Of a DNA stretch of 63,601 bases, positions 17,354 through 26,368 are shown piece by piece (positions within the stretch are counted from its first letter, which is position 1; every line of letters begins with the position of its first letter). Origin of the DNA: Leptospiraceae bacterium. GTDB lineage: Bacteria > Spirochaetota > Leptospiria > Leptospirales > Leptonemataceae. The position numbers were made by a program, and so were the translations under genes. The notes below the pieces were generated by a model. That model was not told where the DNA came from. It searched no databases and saw only the letters and a list, made by a program, of their open reading frames with translations. The stretch covers positions 1-63,601 of the forward strand of contig BPKM01000010.1 of assembly GCA_026005135.1 (NCBI GenBank), in the 5' to 3' direction.

Positions 17354-18586
17354 TTAATTTGGTCTTTTTTTCAATAAGACTTTTCTTTCAATTTCAAAAA
17401 TTTTATGGGATATTTTTTCTTTTCCCATATCTTTTTTGTCATTTTCTTTTATAAAAAGATCCTCTCCATATTTTTCAATGGCTTCCATTGTTTTAATATT
17501 TTTTACACCAATTAATTGAAAATGTACAATACCAGTACCAGGTATAGGTCCATCTTCTTTTGCTAATACTCTTGATATAGAACCAATTGTGTCTCCAGAA
17601 ATAGATGGTTGAGTATGATATCCTTCTGTATAGCCTAAATCCCATAACATATTTTCTGTAGTATCTCTTGAAGCAAGTCCTACTAACCAGCCGAATACTA
17701 AACCACCATAAACGATTGGTTCACCACTCATAGGACCTGTTAACCCCGTAGAATATAAACGATCATAATGGAGAGGATGTGTATTTCCTACCCGATAAGT
17801 CCATGGTATATGTTCATCTGTAATTGTTCGCATATTTTTATGAACAAAGATCTGTCCTACTTCAAAATCTTCATAATATGTATTCTGCAAGGTATGATTT
17901 AAAATATGAATATCGCTTTTTGAAAATGGTTTATAATCTGGTAGTTCAATTGTAGGATTATCAACTTCCGGAAAATAAGTTTCCTCTTGTGGTATAGAAG
18001 TTCGAGGTTTTTTAGAAGGTGGAACCATAATTTTTCGTTCGTATTGGATTACAACTTCGTTATTTTGATTTAAACCTAAGGTTTTTACATGAACAATACC
18101 AGGTTTATCTCCTCTATCTTTTTTTGATAATACTTTTGTTCTTGCTCTTAATGTATCTCCTGGATAAACTGGTTTTAAGAAATTTACATTATAATAACCA
18201 AGATTAGCTATTGCTTTTTCAGAATTATTCTGTACTCCTAAGGATAAAACAATATTAAATACCATTAATGGGTGGACAACTAAATCTTTAAATCCATGCG
18301 CTTTTGCATAAGGTTCACTTAGAAATAAAGGACATGCTTCATGAAAAGTCGTTGCATATTCTAAAGCAAATCCTTTTGTTATAGTTATTGCTCTTGGATG
18401 AACAAAAATTTCACCTTCTACAAAATCTTCTAAATATCTTCCATATTCTTTTTGAATGATTTTATTTTTATCAAAAGGAACTTCTGCCGATTTTTCTTTT
18501 ATTGGTTGGTTTTGGAATTTAGCCATAGTTACGTATTTTTGGATGTATTTATTGAGTAAAGAATTTTTATATTTTTTATTAAACAA
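17354..18586 (-). CDS. Double-hotdog MaoC-like hydratase, possible mesaconyl-CoA hydratase
   Basis: A 410-residue protein with two MaoC-like hotdog domains. The N-terminal half ([16 protein letters not shown]..., [44 protein letters not shown]) and the C-terminal half ([31 protein letters not shown]) look like tandem copies. The second contains the hydratase-type THPLHYD element. This architecture matches mesaconyl-CoA hydratase (Mcd) and related (R)-enoyl-CoA hydratases. A crotonyl-CoA carboxylase/reductase gene 12 kb away supports a role in the ethylmalonyl-CoA pathway, but this is inference. The start could also be the Met at about residue 21 (MAKFQNQP), giving a more usual N terminus. It lies 13 bp before glpD. 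Confidence 0.78.
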   Translation of the reverse strand: MFNKKYKNSLLNKYIQKYVTMAKFQNQPIKEKSAEVPFDKNKIIQKEYGRYLEDFVEGEIFVHPRAITITKGFALEYATTFHEACPLFLSEPYAKAHGFKDLVVHPLMVFNIVLSLGVQNNSEKAIANLGYYNVNFLKPVYPGDTLRARTKVLSKKDRGDKPGIVHVKTLGLNQNNEVVIQYERKIMVPPSKKPRTSIPQEETYFPEVDNPTIELPDYKPFSKSDIHILNHTLQNTYYEDFEVGQIFVHKNMRTITDEHIPWTYRVGNTHPLHYDRLYSTGLTGPMSGEPIVYGGLVFGWLVGLASRDTTENMLWDLGYTEGYHTQPSISGDTIGSISRVLAKEDGPIPGTGIVHFQLIGVKNIKTMEAIEKYGEDLFIKENDKKDMGKEKISHKIFEIERKVLLKKRPN

Positions 18587-18644
18587 AAATAATAAATTTT
18601 AGAATTTATTAAATAATTATTATATTTATTTATAAACTTTTCTT

Positions 18645-19835
18645 TTACGAAGGAATTGCTACTACAACAGCTGTTGTATTATGCCAGCCACTAAGACTAC
18701 CTTTATATTTAGCAATTTCTCCATAAGTTAAAAAACCAGTTATAGGAATATTTCCAAAAACATTTTGAATGGTTTTAATTTCTTCTGGAAATTGATTTTG
18801 TAAAATTGTTTCTCTACATATACAATCAAATACTAATATTCCAGAAAAGGAATCTATACCTGCATTTTTTTTAGCTTCTTCTGCTGCTTTTTTTGATGCT
18901 TCTAAAAGTTTTTCTTTTTCAGAATCTAAGATTGCCACCTGAGAGCCTTCTAAAATAATTCCTGCACAAATAATTCTTCCATCATTTCCTGCATATAGAG
19001 GAGCTCTTGCTTTTACTACTTCTCCATGACGAATAATTCCTAATTCATTTTTTATAAAAAATTCAGAAGCATTATCTTCTGTTAGGGTTATTCCTTTTTT
19101 TTGTGCATATTCTTTATAGACTTCAAATGCTGGTTTATTATTGATTGTAATAATTTCATTGGAAGTTGCTTTTGTCACTGTCATTATTTCGCTATTTTGT
19201 CTTAAACCATGATTTACTCCAATTCCAAATGGTTTTTTACTAAAAATATGGATTAATGCAACTACATCAGAATCACATAAAATATTATCACCGACCAATG
19301 TTCTTTTAAATCTTCCTTCATCACCGGAAGCACCACCAAAAAAATTATGTTGAATATGTGTTCTTGTTTGTAACATACTGATTAATGCTTCGCCATCAGG
19401 ATCCATACCATCAGTTAAAACTAAACTATATCCATTAGAATAACCCCTATTGATACAATTTTCTCTAAATTCTTTAAATCCTTCTGTTAGTTTTCTTAAA
19501 ACATTTAATAAATTAGAAGACATCCCTTTTACAACAATTTTATGTGTAATCATATCATCAGAAAAAACAAGATGTATAACAACGCCATTATGAATATGTT
19601 TTTTGTCTGTAAATTCTCCTGCAGTGGTACATCCTATAATTGTTTCATTATTAACAAGATTCGAAACTTCTTTTATAATATAAGATAAATTATGATCAGG
19701 TCCACAGAAAATAACACCAAAAGCTAAAGGTAAACTAACATTAGAAATTTTATTTTCTATATCGGATAATATTTCTTTTATTGCTTCTTCTGTATTTTTA
19801 TTTTCGGATAAAGCATTAATACAAATTGTTCCCAT
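18645..19835 (-). CDS. FIST-domain sensory protein
   Basis: A 396-residue cytoplasmic protein consisting of a FIST N domain (with IIGCTTAGEFTDKKHIHNGVVIHLVFSD and a FFGGASGDEGRF segment) and a FIST C domain (IINNKPAFEVYKEYA, ITGFLTYGEIAKY, ending GWHNTTAVVVAIP). FIST domains are proposed small-ligand sensors, possibly for amino acids, and often occur beside or fused to signalling domains. No output domain is fused here, so it would have to act through another protein. It is monocistronic or weakly linked to the MaoC gene 58 bp downstream. Confidence 0.88.
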   Translation of the reverse strand: MGTICINALSENKNTEEAIKEILSDIENKISNVSLPLAFGVIFCGPDHNLSYIIKEVSNLVNNETIIGCTTAGEFTDKKHIHNGVVIHLVFSDDMITHKIVVKGMSSNLLNVLRKLTEGFKEFRENCINRGYSNGYSLVLTDGMDPDGEALISMLQTRTHIQHNFFGGASGDEGRFKRTLVGDNILCDSDVVALIHIFSKKPFGIGVNHGLRQNSEIMTVTKATSNEIITINNKPAFEVYKEYAQKKGITLTEDNASEFFIKNELGIIRHGEVVKARAPLYAGNDGRIICAGIILEGSQVAILDSEKEKLLEASKKAAEEAKKNAGIDSFSGILVFDCICRETILQNQFPEEIKTIQNVFGNIPITGFLTYGEIAKYKGSLSGWHNTTAVVVAIPS

Positions 19836-19929
19836 ATGATTATTTTTTAAAACAATATAATTTTTGTCAATAAAATTTTAGAAATTCGTAAGTATTAAAA
19901 AATAGTATTATAAATTATTGATAATTCAA

Positions 19930-22059
19930 TTATTGCTGAATGCATAATAATTTTAATGTTAAATTACATGAATAAATATTATCTGATATAGCATTATATG
20001 TATTCGTATTTATAGGTTTTCCTGCTTTCCCTGAAAGTAGTATACTTGACCATCCTGTACAATTGTTTACAGAATTAGCCCAGTTTTCTGTTACGGAAGG
20101 AATACCATCAATACCTGTCCAAATATAAGTACTACCTGGAATTCCATTAGCATATGGATCACCAAAAATAAAAAATCCATTGGCATCTGTTTTAAATAAT
20201 AATTGATCATCTGTATTTCTAAAATAATATTTATTGGGTTTTAAAATCCAGTCATTTTTTCCAGAACAGCCAGGATAATCAGTTCCCGTACCGCAGGCAC
20301 TACGATTTGTACCATCAACAAGTAATGCTTTAAAAGTTCCCGTTAATCCAGGATTTTGCTGAGTACAGAAATCATCGGCTTTTTGGATAGCATTTGTTCC
20401 AGATAAGGTAGCATCATTGGCAAAATCTCCATTATGTCCTGTAGTTGTTACAAAACTATAATAATCTAAATCATCCTGTACAGTTCCAGAAGGAGTTGCT
20501 GTATAAGGATTGTTATTGGTATGGTAATATATTTGTTCATTACTATTACAACCAGGACAATATGTATAAATTTGAATAGAAAATGATTTATTACCATCTG
20601 GATAGGGTGGATTACAGGGATTTCCATCTTCTGTGGATAATCCTCCACTTCTATAATCCCAATCATGTCTTGCTTTTATTGTTATGGCTTTATTAGAATT
20701 CCAGTTTAAATTATCAAAAATTATATATGGAACATCTAAGCCAGTTATAGATATACAGGTACCATCGGGTGGATTGATCCCAATAGTATCCACAGTAGCT
20801 TCGCAATAATTATTACTTTTTAAACATACGATAACATTAGAACTTGGTTCACTTTGTAATCGTATTGTAAAAGAAGAAGTATTTCCACTTTCTAATAATG
20901 TACCAAGTGCAATACTACCATTATTATTTAATATAATACCTGCATTAAGATAATCATATATTTCGCCTTTTATATCCTGAGTTAAACCATTATAATCTAA
21001 ATCCGCAGATGTACTTGTAATAGTAACACTGCAATTGGTAGGACTTTCTGTAATATTATCGATATTATCTAAGGGTTTTGCCTGTATGGTAAAACTTTGA
21101 TCTATATTATAATTTACTGGTGTAAATGTTAAGGAATTACCAGCACTTATACTACATAAAGAAGAAGGATTAGCTGTTATAGTTATATTTACATTATTAG
21201 AAGGAGCTGTATTCAAATGAATATTAGCAACCTGAGAACTTCCTTCCTGTATAGAAAAAGAAGAAATATTTACTGTAAAGCCGGGAATATCATTATCATA
21301 AATAGAAATAGGTACAGTTAAAGATAAATTATCATAATCCTTATCGCTACTGGAAGAAGAGATTTCAATATTAAAATTTTCTGTATATTCTGTTAATGTA
21401 TCATTGATTGCTGTTATTGTTATAGATTGAGGCATATTCCAGTTCGAAGGTGTAAAAGTAAGAGATGTATTAGAAAAACTTAAATCTAATGGAGAAGGAT
21501 TCATAATATTAAGAATAACATTACCTTTTGGTTTTGATTGTAAAGATAAATTCAAAATACCATTAGCGCCACCTTCTGTAGGATTTGAAATACTAATATT
21601 TATACCCTTACTATCATTATTGATATAAAAAATAGAAGTAGAATTCGTTTTCCCATCATAAAAAAAATCAGAACTAATAAAAGGACCAAAATAAATATAT
21701 TCATCGTGATTATTTATATAATTAAAATCTTCTATTGCATTAAGTTGAATTTCTTGATATTCATTCCAATTCGAAGAAGTAAAGGTTAATTGATTTTTAT
21801 TAATTTGTATTAAATTAGAATTTACATTAATAGGAACGGTTACATTACTAAAAGGTTCATTTTTTAATTTGATATAAATTTTTATTATTTGACCTTCATT
21901 TATTTTATTACTTTGTTTTTTTATTTCAATATTAGAATAACTTAAAATAAGAAATTGAAATAATCTAATTTGCTCTTTACTAATATCTAATTCTGGAAGA
22001 CAGGAATTAAAAAATAATACTACTATAATAATAGCAGTTCTAAAAGTAGAGTGTAGCAT
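19930..22059 (-). CDS. Surface lipoprotein with Calx-beta-like repeats and C-terminal DUF1554
   Basis: A 709-residue predicted lipoprotein. The N terminus is a signal peptide ending LFFNSC (lipidated Cys about residue 19). Four repeats of about 100 residues follow, each with a version of LTFTPSNWN...QSITITA, a pattern of tandem beta-sandwich (Calx-beta/cadherin-like) modules. The last 140 residues (FKALLVDGTNRSACGTG, NDWILKPNKYYFRN, YIWTGIDG, CTGWSS, LLCIQQ) form a DUF1554 domain, known mainly from Leptospira lipoproteins and resembling C-type-lectin-like folds, with paired cysteines. Probably an outer-surface binding protein. It is the best lineage marker besides LipL41. Confidence 0.85.
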   Translation of the reverse strand: MLHSTFRTAIIIVVLFFNSCLPELDISKEQIRLFQFLILSYSNIEIKKQSNKINEGQIIKIYIKLKNEPFSNVTVPINVNSNLIQINKNQLTFTSSNWNEYQEIQLNAIEDFNYINNHDEYIYFGPFISSDFFYDGKTNSTSIFYINNDSKGINISISNPTEGGANGILNLSLQSKPKGNVILNIMNPSPLDLSFSNTSLTFTPSNWNMPQSITITAINDTLTEYTENFNIEISSSSSDKDYDNLSLTVPISIYDNDIPGFTVNISSFSIQEGSSQVANIHLNTAPSNNVNITITANPSSLCSISAGNSLTFTPVNYNIDQSFTIQAKPLDNIDNITESPTNCSVTITSTSADLDYNGLTQDIKGEIYDYLNAGIILNNNGSIALGTLLESGNTSSFTIRLQSEPSSNVIVCLKSNNYCEATVDTIGINPPDGTCISITGLDVPYIIFDNLNWNSNKAITIKARHDWDYRSGGLSTEDGNPCNPPYPDGNKSFSIQIYTYCPGCNSNEQIYYHTNNNPYTATPSGTVQDDLDYYSFVTTTGHNGDFANDATLSGTNAIQKADDFCTQQNPGLTGTFKALLVDGTNRSACGTGTDYPGCSGKNDWILKPNKYYFRNTDDQLLFKTDANGFFIFGDPYANGIPGSTYIWTGIDGIPSVTENWANSVNNCTGWSSILLSGKAGKPINTNTYNAISDNIYSCNLTLKLLCIQQ

Positions 22060-22078
22060 ATACTTAAATATAAAATAG

Positions 22079-23161
22079 TTAAATATTTAATTTAGTCAAT
22101 TTCTTTTTAACGGCAAATTCAATTCCTTTACCACGAGCAATTAAAAAATCTTCTTGCGTAGCAGGTAATAATCCCATAAATTTTATTTTAGGTAAACTTT
22201 GTTCTATCTTTGAAAAAGAAGATATAGGAAATAACTGAAAGAGTTGTTTTAATGGAATGGTAAAAAAACCGTCATATTTGTTGTCATAAATGTATTCAAA
22301 GGAATGATAAAAACCAATAAAATTAAGTGTTCTCCACGGAAAAGTTGCAAACATACCCAAAACATTTAATAATTTTTGATTTATTCTTTCTGGTAAAATC
22401 AACAACATTTCTATAAATCGATTTGATTCTATTTCTTCTGGAGATTTATAAAAAAATTCAACTTTTGGTAATGGTTGACGAGATAATCCAATTGTAATAT
22501 AGGTATAATAATTCTCATTATTAAATTCAGCAATTTCTACTTTGGGTAAAAAATCCATTGGTACTTCGTATATTTCTAATGGTTCTCCAAAAATATTTTT
22601 GTATTGATTTAATAATTTATTTTTATAATTTAGCCATTGAAAATTCGGATTTTCTTTTAAATTAGCCCAGAAATCCATCTCTTCTTGAATTCTTAAATAA
22701 AAAGGAGAGCTTAATTCTGGTAATGGTAGAAAAGGAGTATCAAATCCAATTGATTCTTTAGAATATCCAGCTATATTATCTAAGGAAGACCATGGAGGAA
22801 TAATTGCTTCTATTTTATTTTGATTTAATAAAATAGCACCACATCCATCAGAGAACCAGATAATTTTTAATTCTTCTGGATTATATTCAGAATGACCATT
22901 TTTATGTTTACAATTTTTTTCTGGCATTAAAGGAGGTTTTTCTCTTGAAATATTAAGATGTTCTGGTGCAGGAACAAGATTTCTTAACCATAAAGCAGAT
23001 GGTTTAAAATTGATATTATAACTTTTATTACTTACTGGAACAAGATAGAAATAACATGTTTCATCATTTGATTCTACGTAAGCAACTAAATTACCATAAG
23101 GGCTTAATTCTTCAATGAGTATTTTTGAATATATTTCATCATTTAAAATATGTTTATTCAT
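22079..23161 (-). CDS. SUFU-like domain protein with unknown N-terminal half
   Basis: A 360-residue cytoplasmic protein. The C-terminal half (EVPMDFLPKVEIAEFNNENYYTYITIGLSRQ..., EMLLILPERI, FATFPWRTLNFIGFYHSF) resembles the bacterial Suppressor-of-Fused (SUFU) domain, which often occurs in immunity proteins. The N-terminal half (LAYVESNDETCYFYLVP, PEELKIIWFSDGCGAILLNQ) I do not recognise. No toxin gene is adjacent, so an immunity role is unsupported. It begins 7 bp after the DUF151 gene stop and is likely co-transcribed with it and with the DUF1554 lipoprotein downstream. Confidence 0.65.
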   Translation of the reverse strand: MNKHILNDEIYSKILIEELSPYGNLVAYVESNDETCYFYLVPVSNKSYNINFKPSALWLRNLVPAPEHLNISREKPPLMPEKNCKHKNGHSEYNPEELKIIWFSDGCGAILLNQNKIEAIIPPWSSLDNIAGYSKESIGFDTPFLPLPELSSPFYLRIQEEMDFWANLKENPNFQWLNYKNKLLNQYKNIFGEPLEIYEVPMDFLPKVEIAEFNNENYYTYITIGLSRQPLPKVEFFYKSPEEIESNRFIEMLLILPERINQKLLNVLGMFATFPWRTLNFIGFYHSFEYIYDNKYDGFFTIPLKQLFQLFPISSFSKIEQSLPKIKFMGLLPATQEDFLIARGKGIEFAVKKKLTKLNI

Positions 23162-23168
23162 ATAGAAA

Positions 23169-23756
23169 TTAATTATCTTTTTGTTTTAATTGTTTTATTT
23201 CATCTCGGATTCTGGCAGCTTCTTCGTAATTTTCTTCTTCGATAGCTTTTTGTAATTGTTCCTGTAATATTTCTAATCTTGATTTTTGCTTTAAGGGATT
23301 TTCTTTTTCTTCCAGTGGTGAAGTCTCTTCTTCTTCACTGGATATAATTACCGCACTTTCTCTAAAAACCTTTTTATGCATAAAAATAGGACATCCTGTA
23401 CGAATTGCTAAGGCAACAGAATCTGATGGTCTTGCATCAATTTCTAAAATTCTATCTTCATATTGTAATACTATTGTTGCATAAAAAATATTCCCTACAA
23501 GATCATTAATAATAACACGTAATATTCTGGCACCCAACTGGTTTAATATATTAATCATTAAATCATGTGTATTTGGCCTTGGATTTTTTATCCCTTGCAA
23601 TTCATTAGAAATAGAATATGCTTCTAAGGGACCAATAAAAATGGGTACAGCTTCCTTAGTAGAAAAATGAACTGGTTTAAAAATTAGTGCAAATCCAACT
23701 GTTGTAACAGAAATATCAGATATTTTTACTTCAAATATTTCATCATCCCTCATCAT
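23169..23756 (-). CDS. Bifunctional-nuclease (DUF151) protein with C-terminal UVR motif
   Basis: A 195-residue protein in two parts. Residues 1 to about 130 are a DUF151/BFN domain (VPIFIGPLEAYSISNEL, RPNTHDLMINILNQLGA, EIDARPSDSVALAIRTGCPI). The last 40 residues are a UVR helix pair (EILQEQLQKAIEEENYEEAARIRDEIKQLK), the element by which UvrB contacts UvrC. The combination is widespread in bacteria, with no firm function in this lineage. The start is Met-Met; the second Met is as likely. Confidence 0.9.
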   Translation of the reverse strand: MMRDDEIFEVKISDISVTTVGFALIFKPVHFSTKEAVPIFIGPLEAYSISNELQGIKNPRPNTHDLMINILNQLGARILRVIINDLVGNIFYATIVLQYEDRILEIDARPSDSVALAIRTGCPIFMHKKVFRESAVIISSEEEETSPLEEKENPLKQKSRLEILQEQLQKAIEEENYEEAARIRDEIKQLKQKDN

Positions 23757-23788
23757 ATATTACAATATATTTAAACTTTTTAGATTTT

Positions 23789-24301
23789 TCAATAAAGATT
23801 TTGAATAATAATCCTTCTTTTTAAATTTTTTTTCCATTTGTTATTTTCTATTAAAAGAAGTTCTATATCTAATTGAATCTTTTTTTTGTTGATATCGAGT
23901 AGTCTTTTATTTTCTTTATGATGTTTTTTATAATAATTTAATATCATACTTCCTAAATAATCAAAACACCAGAAGGAATGATTTATAATACGACTTCCTT
24001 CTAGTTCTTCTTCAAACTCATAGGTATTATCAGAATAAATTTTATAGTAGCATTGATATTGATAAGATTGATTATAATATTTTTGAAGAATTCCCAGTGT
24101 TATTTTTTGATGAAAATAAAGATCATAAGACAAATGTTTTATAGTTTGATCAAAAGCAGTATTTATAATAATAGGATTATTATAATTGATACATTTTTTT
24201 AAAGAGTAATCATAATTATCACAAAGGATTATATTTTGTTTTATACAAGATAATGGAATAACAAAAAAATGTAATAAAAGAAATTTACGAACTACTAACA
24301 T
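23789..24301 (-). CDS. Possible lipoprotein of unknown function
   Basis: A 170-residue protein I do not recognise. It begins with a hydrophobic leader MLVVRKFLLLHFFVIPLSC; the Cys at about residue 19 could be lipidated under the loose spirochaetal lipobox, though Pro at -3 is unusual. The rest is rich in Tyr, Lys and Asn, with a Cys-containing QYQCYYKIYSDNTYEFEEEL stretch and a basic C terminus. It overlaps the 3' end of the DUF4416 gene by 17 bp, so the two are probably translated from one message. Confidence 0.55.
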   Translation of the reverse strand: MLVVRKFLLLHFFVIPLSCIKQNIILCDNYDYSLKKCINYNNPIIINTAFDQTIKHLSYDLYFHQKITLGILQKYYNQSYQYQCYYKIYSDNTYEFEEELEGSRIINHSFWCFDYLGSMILNYYKKHHKENKRLLDINKKKIQLDIELLLIENNKWKKNLKRRIIIQNLY

Positions 24302-24824
24302 AAATTAAACGTAAATCATTAAATGTAGTAATTATATCTGGGCTACGAAAAAATTTAGGGGTATGAATAAATGGTTTAAAACTACCTTTATCAAAATAAT
24401 ATAAAGTTTCTGCAAAAACCTTTTTATATAGATAAATTTTGTGATTTTCTTCGTAAAGAGATGTTCTTATAACTTGATTTTCTGTAACATAACCAGAATC
24501 TATTTCAATAATAGGAAAGCCATCTTTCTGATATCGTAATTCAATACTGAGTGTTTTTATTTTAATATCAACTAATTCTTCTCTGCCAACGGGACGTTCA
24601 AAACTGATTAAATGATAAACATCAAATTCTTTATTAGCAGCATAAATTGATGGAACTGGTAGTAAAGAATTAAAATGAATTTCAAAATCAATTTTACCAA
24701 AAAATCCTTCTAATTTTTTTTTTACTTTTTCTATATAAGAAATATGTTCAGAATCATATGCACAGATTGTAAACAATCGAGCCTGTTTATCTTTTTCAAA
24801 AGGTGGTTTCCATCTTTTAGACAC
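24285..24824 (-). CDS. DUF4416 family protein
   Basis: A 179-residue cytoplasmic protein with the DUF4416 pattern: an N-terminal LFTICAYDSEHISYIEKVKKKLEGFFG region, FNSLLPVPSIYAANKEFDVYHL, and the conserved EIDSGYVTENQVIRTSLYEENHKIYLYKKVFAETLYYFDKG. The family occurs in spirochaetes, deltaproteobacteria and Thermotogae-like genomes; its biochemical role is unknown. It is divergent from the AAA+ gene with a 104-bp AT-rich gap. Confidence 0.82.
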   Translation of the reverse strand: MSKRWKPPFEKDKQARLFTICAYDSEHISYIEKVKKKLEGFFGKIDFEIHFNSLLPVPSIYAANKEFDVYHLISFERPVGREELVDIKIKTLSIELRYQKDGFPIIEIDSGYVTENQVIRTSLYEENHKIYLYKKVFAETLYYFDKGSFKPFIHTPKFFRSPDIITTFNDLRLIYVSSS

Positions 24825-24928
24825 AAAAAATCATAAAATTATTAGAATTTATTTAGTCAAATATTTCTTTTTATAAATCACTTGATCGTATTTATTAAAA
24901 AAAAATATTAGATTAAAGAAAAATAATT

Positions 24929-26227
24929 ATGTTAGAATTAGATTTTCAGACATCTAAAAATCAAATCGAATCTGAAATAGAAAAGTTTATTTCTAACTCT
25001 TCGATTGAATTACCAGTAATAAGCTTTGAAAAAGGAGAGTTTAAAACCTATTTTTATCCAGAAAGTTTAACAAAAGAACAGATCTTAGATGCTTTAGGAA
25101 TAATAAAACAATATATAGAAAATGTTCGGATTCATACCTTTGATCCTAATTATATTGTATTTCAGTCTATGGGATCAAATATCTATGAAACCAAAAATTT
25201 TTTACAGGGTATAAAATATAAATTTATCTCTATTGGTGTAAATCGAGTAGAAATTACAAAATCTGGCAATCTTTTACAGGAAGAAGTCCAATCTATTATA
25301 GAAATAATTAAATATTTTTATGGAAAAAAACAAAAGTTTAATTTTTGTGAACGATTAGTTCAACTCGGTACTAAACTTTTCTGTCATCCTTCTTATATTA
25401 AAAATAAAGAAGATGAAAAATACTTTAATCTTATAGAAGAAGATTGGAATTCCTTAGGAGGATATGATGATATAAAAACAGAAATTCAGGAAACAGTTAT
25501 ATTACCTTTATTACATCCTGAAGTATTTGAAAAAGTTAGTGAACTGGCAAGAGGGAAAAAAATTCCTAATTATCCATCAGCAATTTTATTCGAAGGTCCA
25601 CCGGGAGTAGGTAAAACTTCAATGGCTAGAATTATTGCTTCTGAATCAAAGATTCCGATGGTTTATATACCCATAGAAAATATATTAAGTAAATATTATG
25701 GCGAATCTGCAAAAAACTTATCAGAAATTTTTGACTGTGCGGAAAAATTTGAACGTGTAATATTATTTTTAGATGAAATTGACTCGCTTGCGGTTTCAAG
25801 AGAGCAGGGTATAATAGAGGCAACAAGGAGAGTCCTTTCTGTTCTTTTAAGAAAAATAGATGGTTTCGAAAATAAATTTAATGTATTAACAATAGGAGCA
25901 ACCAATAGAGCAAAAGATTTAGATCATGCATTGCTTTCTCGTTTTGATGTAATTATTAGATTTCCTTTACCTGATATTAAAGAGAGATATAAGATTTTTA
26001 AAAAATATATTAAACATTTATCAAAAGAAGAATTAGTTGAACTTGCCAAAATCAGTAGTGGTTTTTCTGGAAGAAATATTAAAGATATATGCGAAATGGC
26101 TGAACGCAAATGGTCTCGTGTTATTATAATGGAAAATAAAGAAGTAATGCCACCTCCCAAAAACATTTACGAAGAAATCATTCATAAGAAGAAATTAGAA
26201 ATGGAATTATGGAATCAATCGGGCTGA
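24929..26227 (+). CDS. Classic AAA+ ATPase (spastin/FtsH-like module) with unknown N domain
   Basis: A 432-residue ATPase. Residues 1 to about 170 are an unrecognised N-terminal domain. The AAA module starts near WNSLGGYDDIKTEIQE. It has Walker A (GPPGVGKTSMAR), Walker B (VILFLDEIDSLA), the sensor-1/second-region-of-homology part (TIGATNRAKDLDHALLSRFD) and a C-terminal lid (SGFSGRNIKDICEMAERKW). There is no peptidase or membrane segment, so it is not FtsH; a substrate-remodelling role is likely but the client is unknown. The last codons (26220-26227) overlap the 3' end of the tRNA-Pro gene on the other strand. Confidence 0.88.
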   Translation: MLELDFQTSKNQIESEIEKFISNSSIELPVISFEKGEFKTYFYPESLTKEQILDALGIIKQYIENVRIHTFDPNYIVFQSMGSNIYETKNFLQGIKYKFISIGVNRVEITKSGNLLQEEVQSIIEIIKYFYGKKQKFNFCERLVQLGTKLFCHPSYIKNKEDEKYFNLIEEDWNSLGGYDDIKTEIQETVILPLLHPEVFEKVSELARGKKIPNYPSAILFEGPPGVGKTSMARIIASESKIPMVYIPIENILSKYYGESAKNLSEIFDCAEKFERVILFLDEIDSLAVSREQGIIEATRRVLSVLLRKIDGFENKFNVLTIGATNRAKDLDHALLSRFDVIIRFPLPDIKERYKIFKKYIKHLSKEELVELAKISSGFSGRNIKDICEMAERKWSRVIIMENKEVMPPPKNIYEEIIHKKKLEMELWNQSG

Positions 26228-26290
26228 CTGGATTCGAACCAGCGACCGCACGCCCCCCAGACGTGTGCGCTACCCCTGCGCTACAGCCCG
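26220..26290 (-). tRNA. tRNA-Pro (anticodon GGG)
   Basis: Read on the minus strand the 71 nt fold as a complete cloverleaf: acceptor CGGGCTG/CAGCCCG (7 bp), D arm GCGC/GCGC, anticodon stem CACGT/GCGTG with loop CTGGGGG (anticodon GGG), and T arm with loop TTCGAAT. Discriminator is A; no CCA is encoded, so the tail must be added by the CCA enzyme (54045-55403). Its local G+C is far above the surroundings. The 3' acceptor strand shares 8 bp with the end of the AAA+ coding region. Confidence 0.95.
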
Positions 26291-26368
26291 ATTCATAATA
26301 ACATTCCTTACTTTAAGTATTTATCGTCAACAAAAAAATAATATATATGATATTCTAAAAATTTTTTA

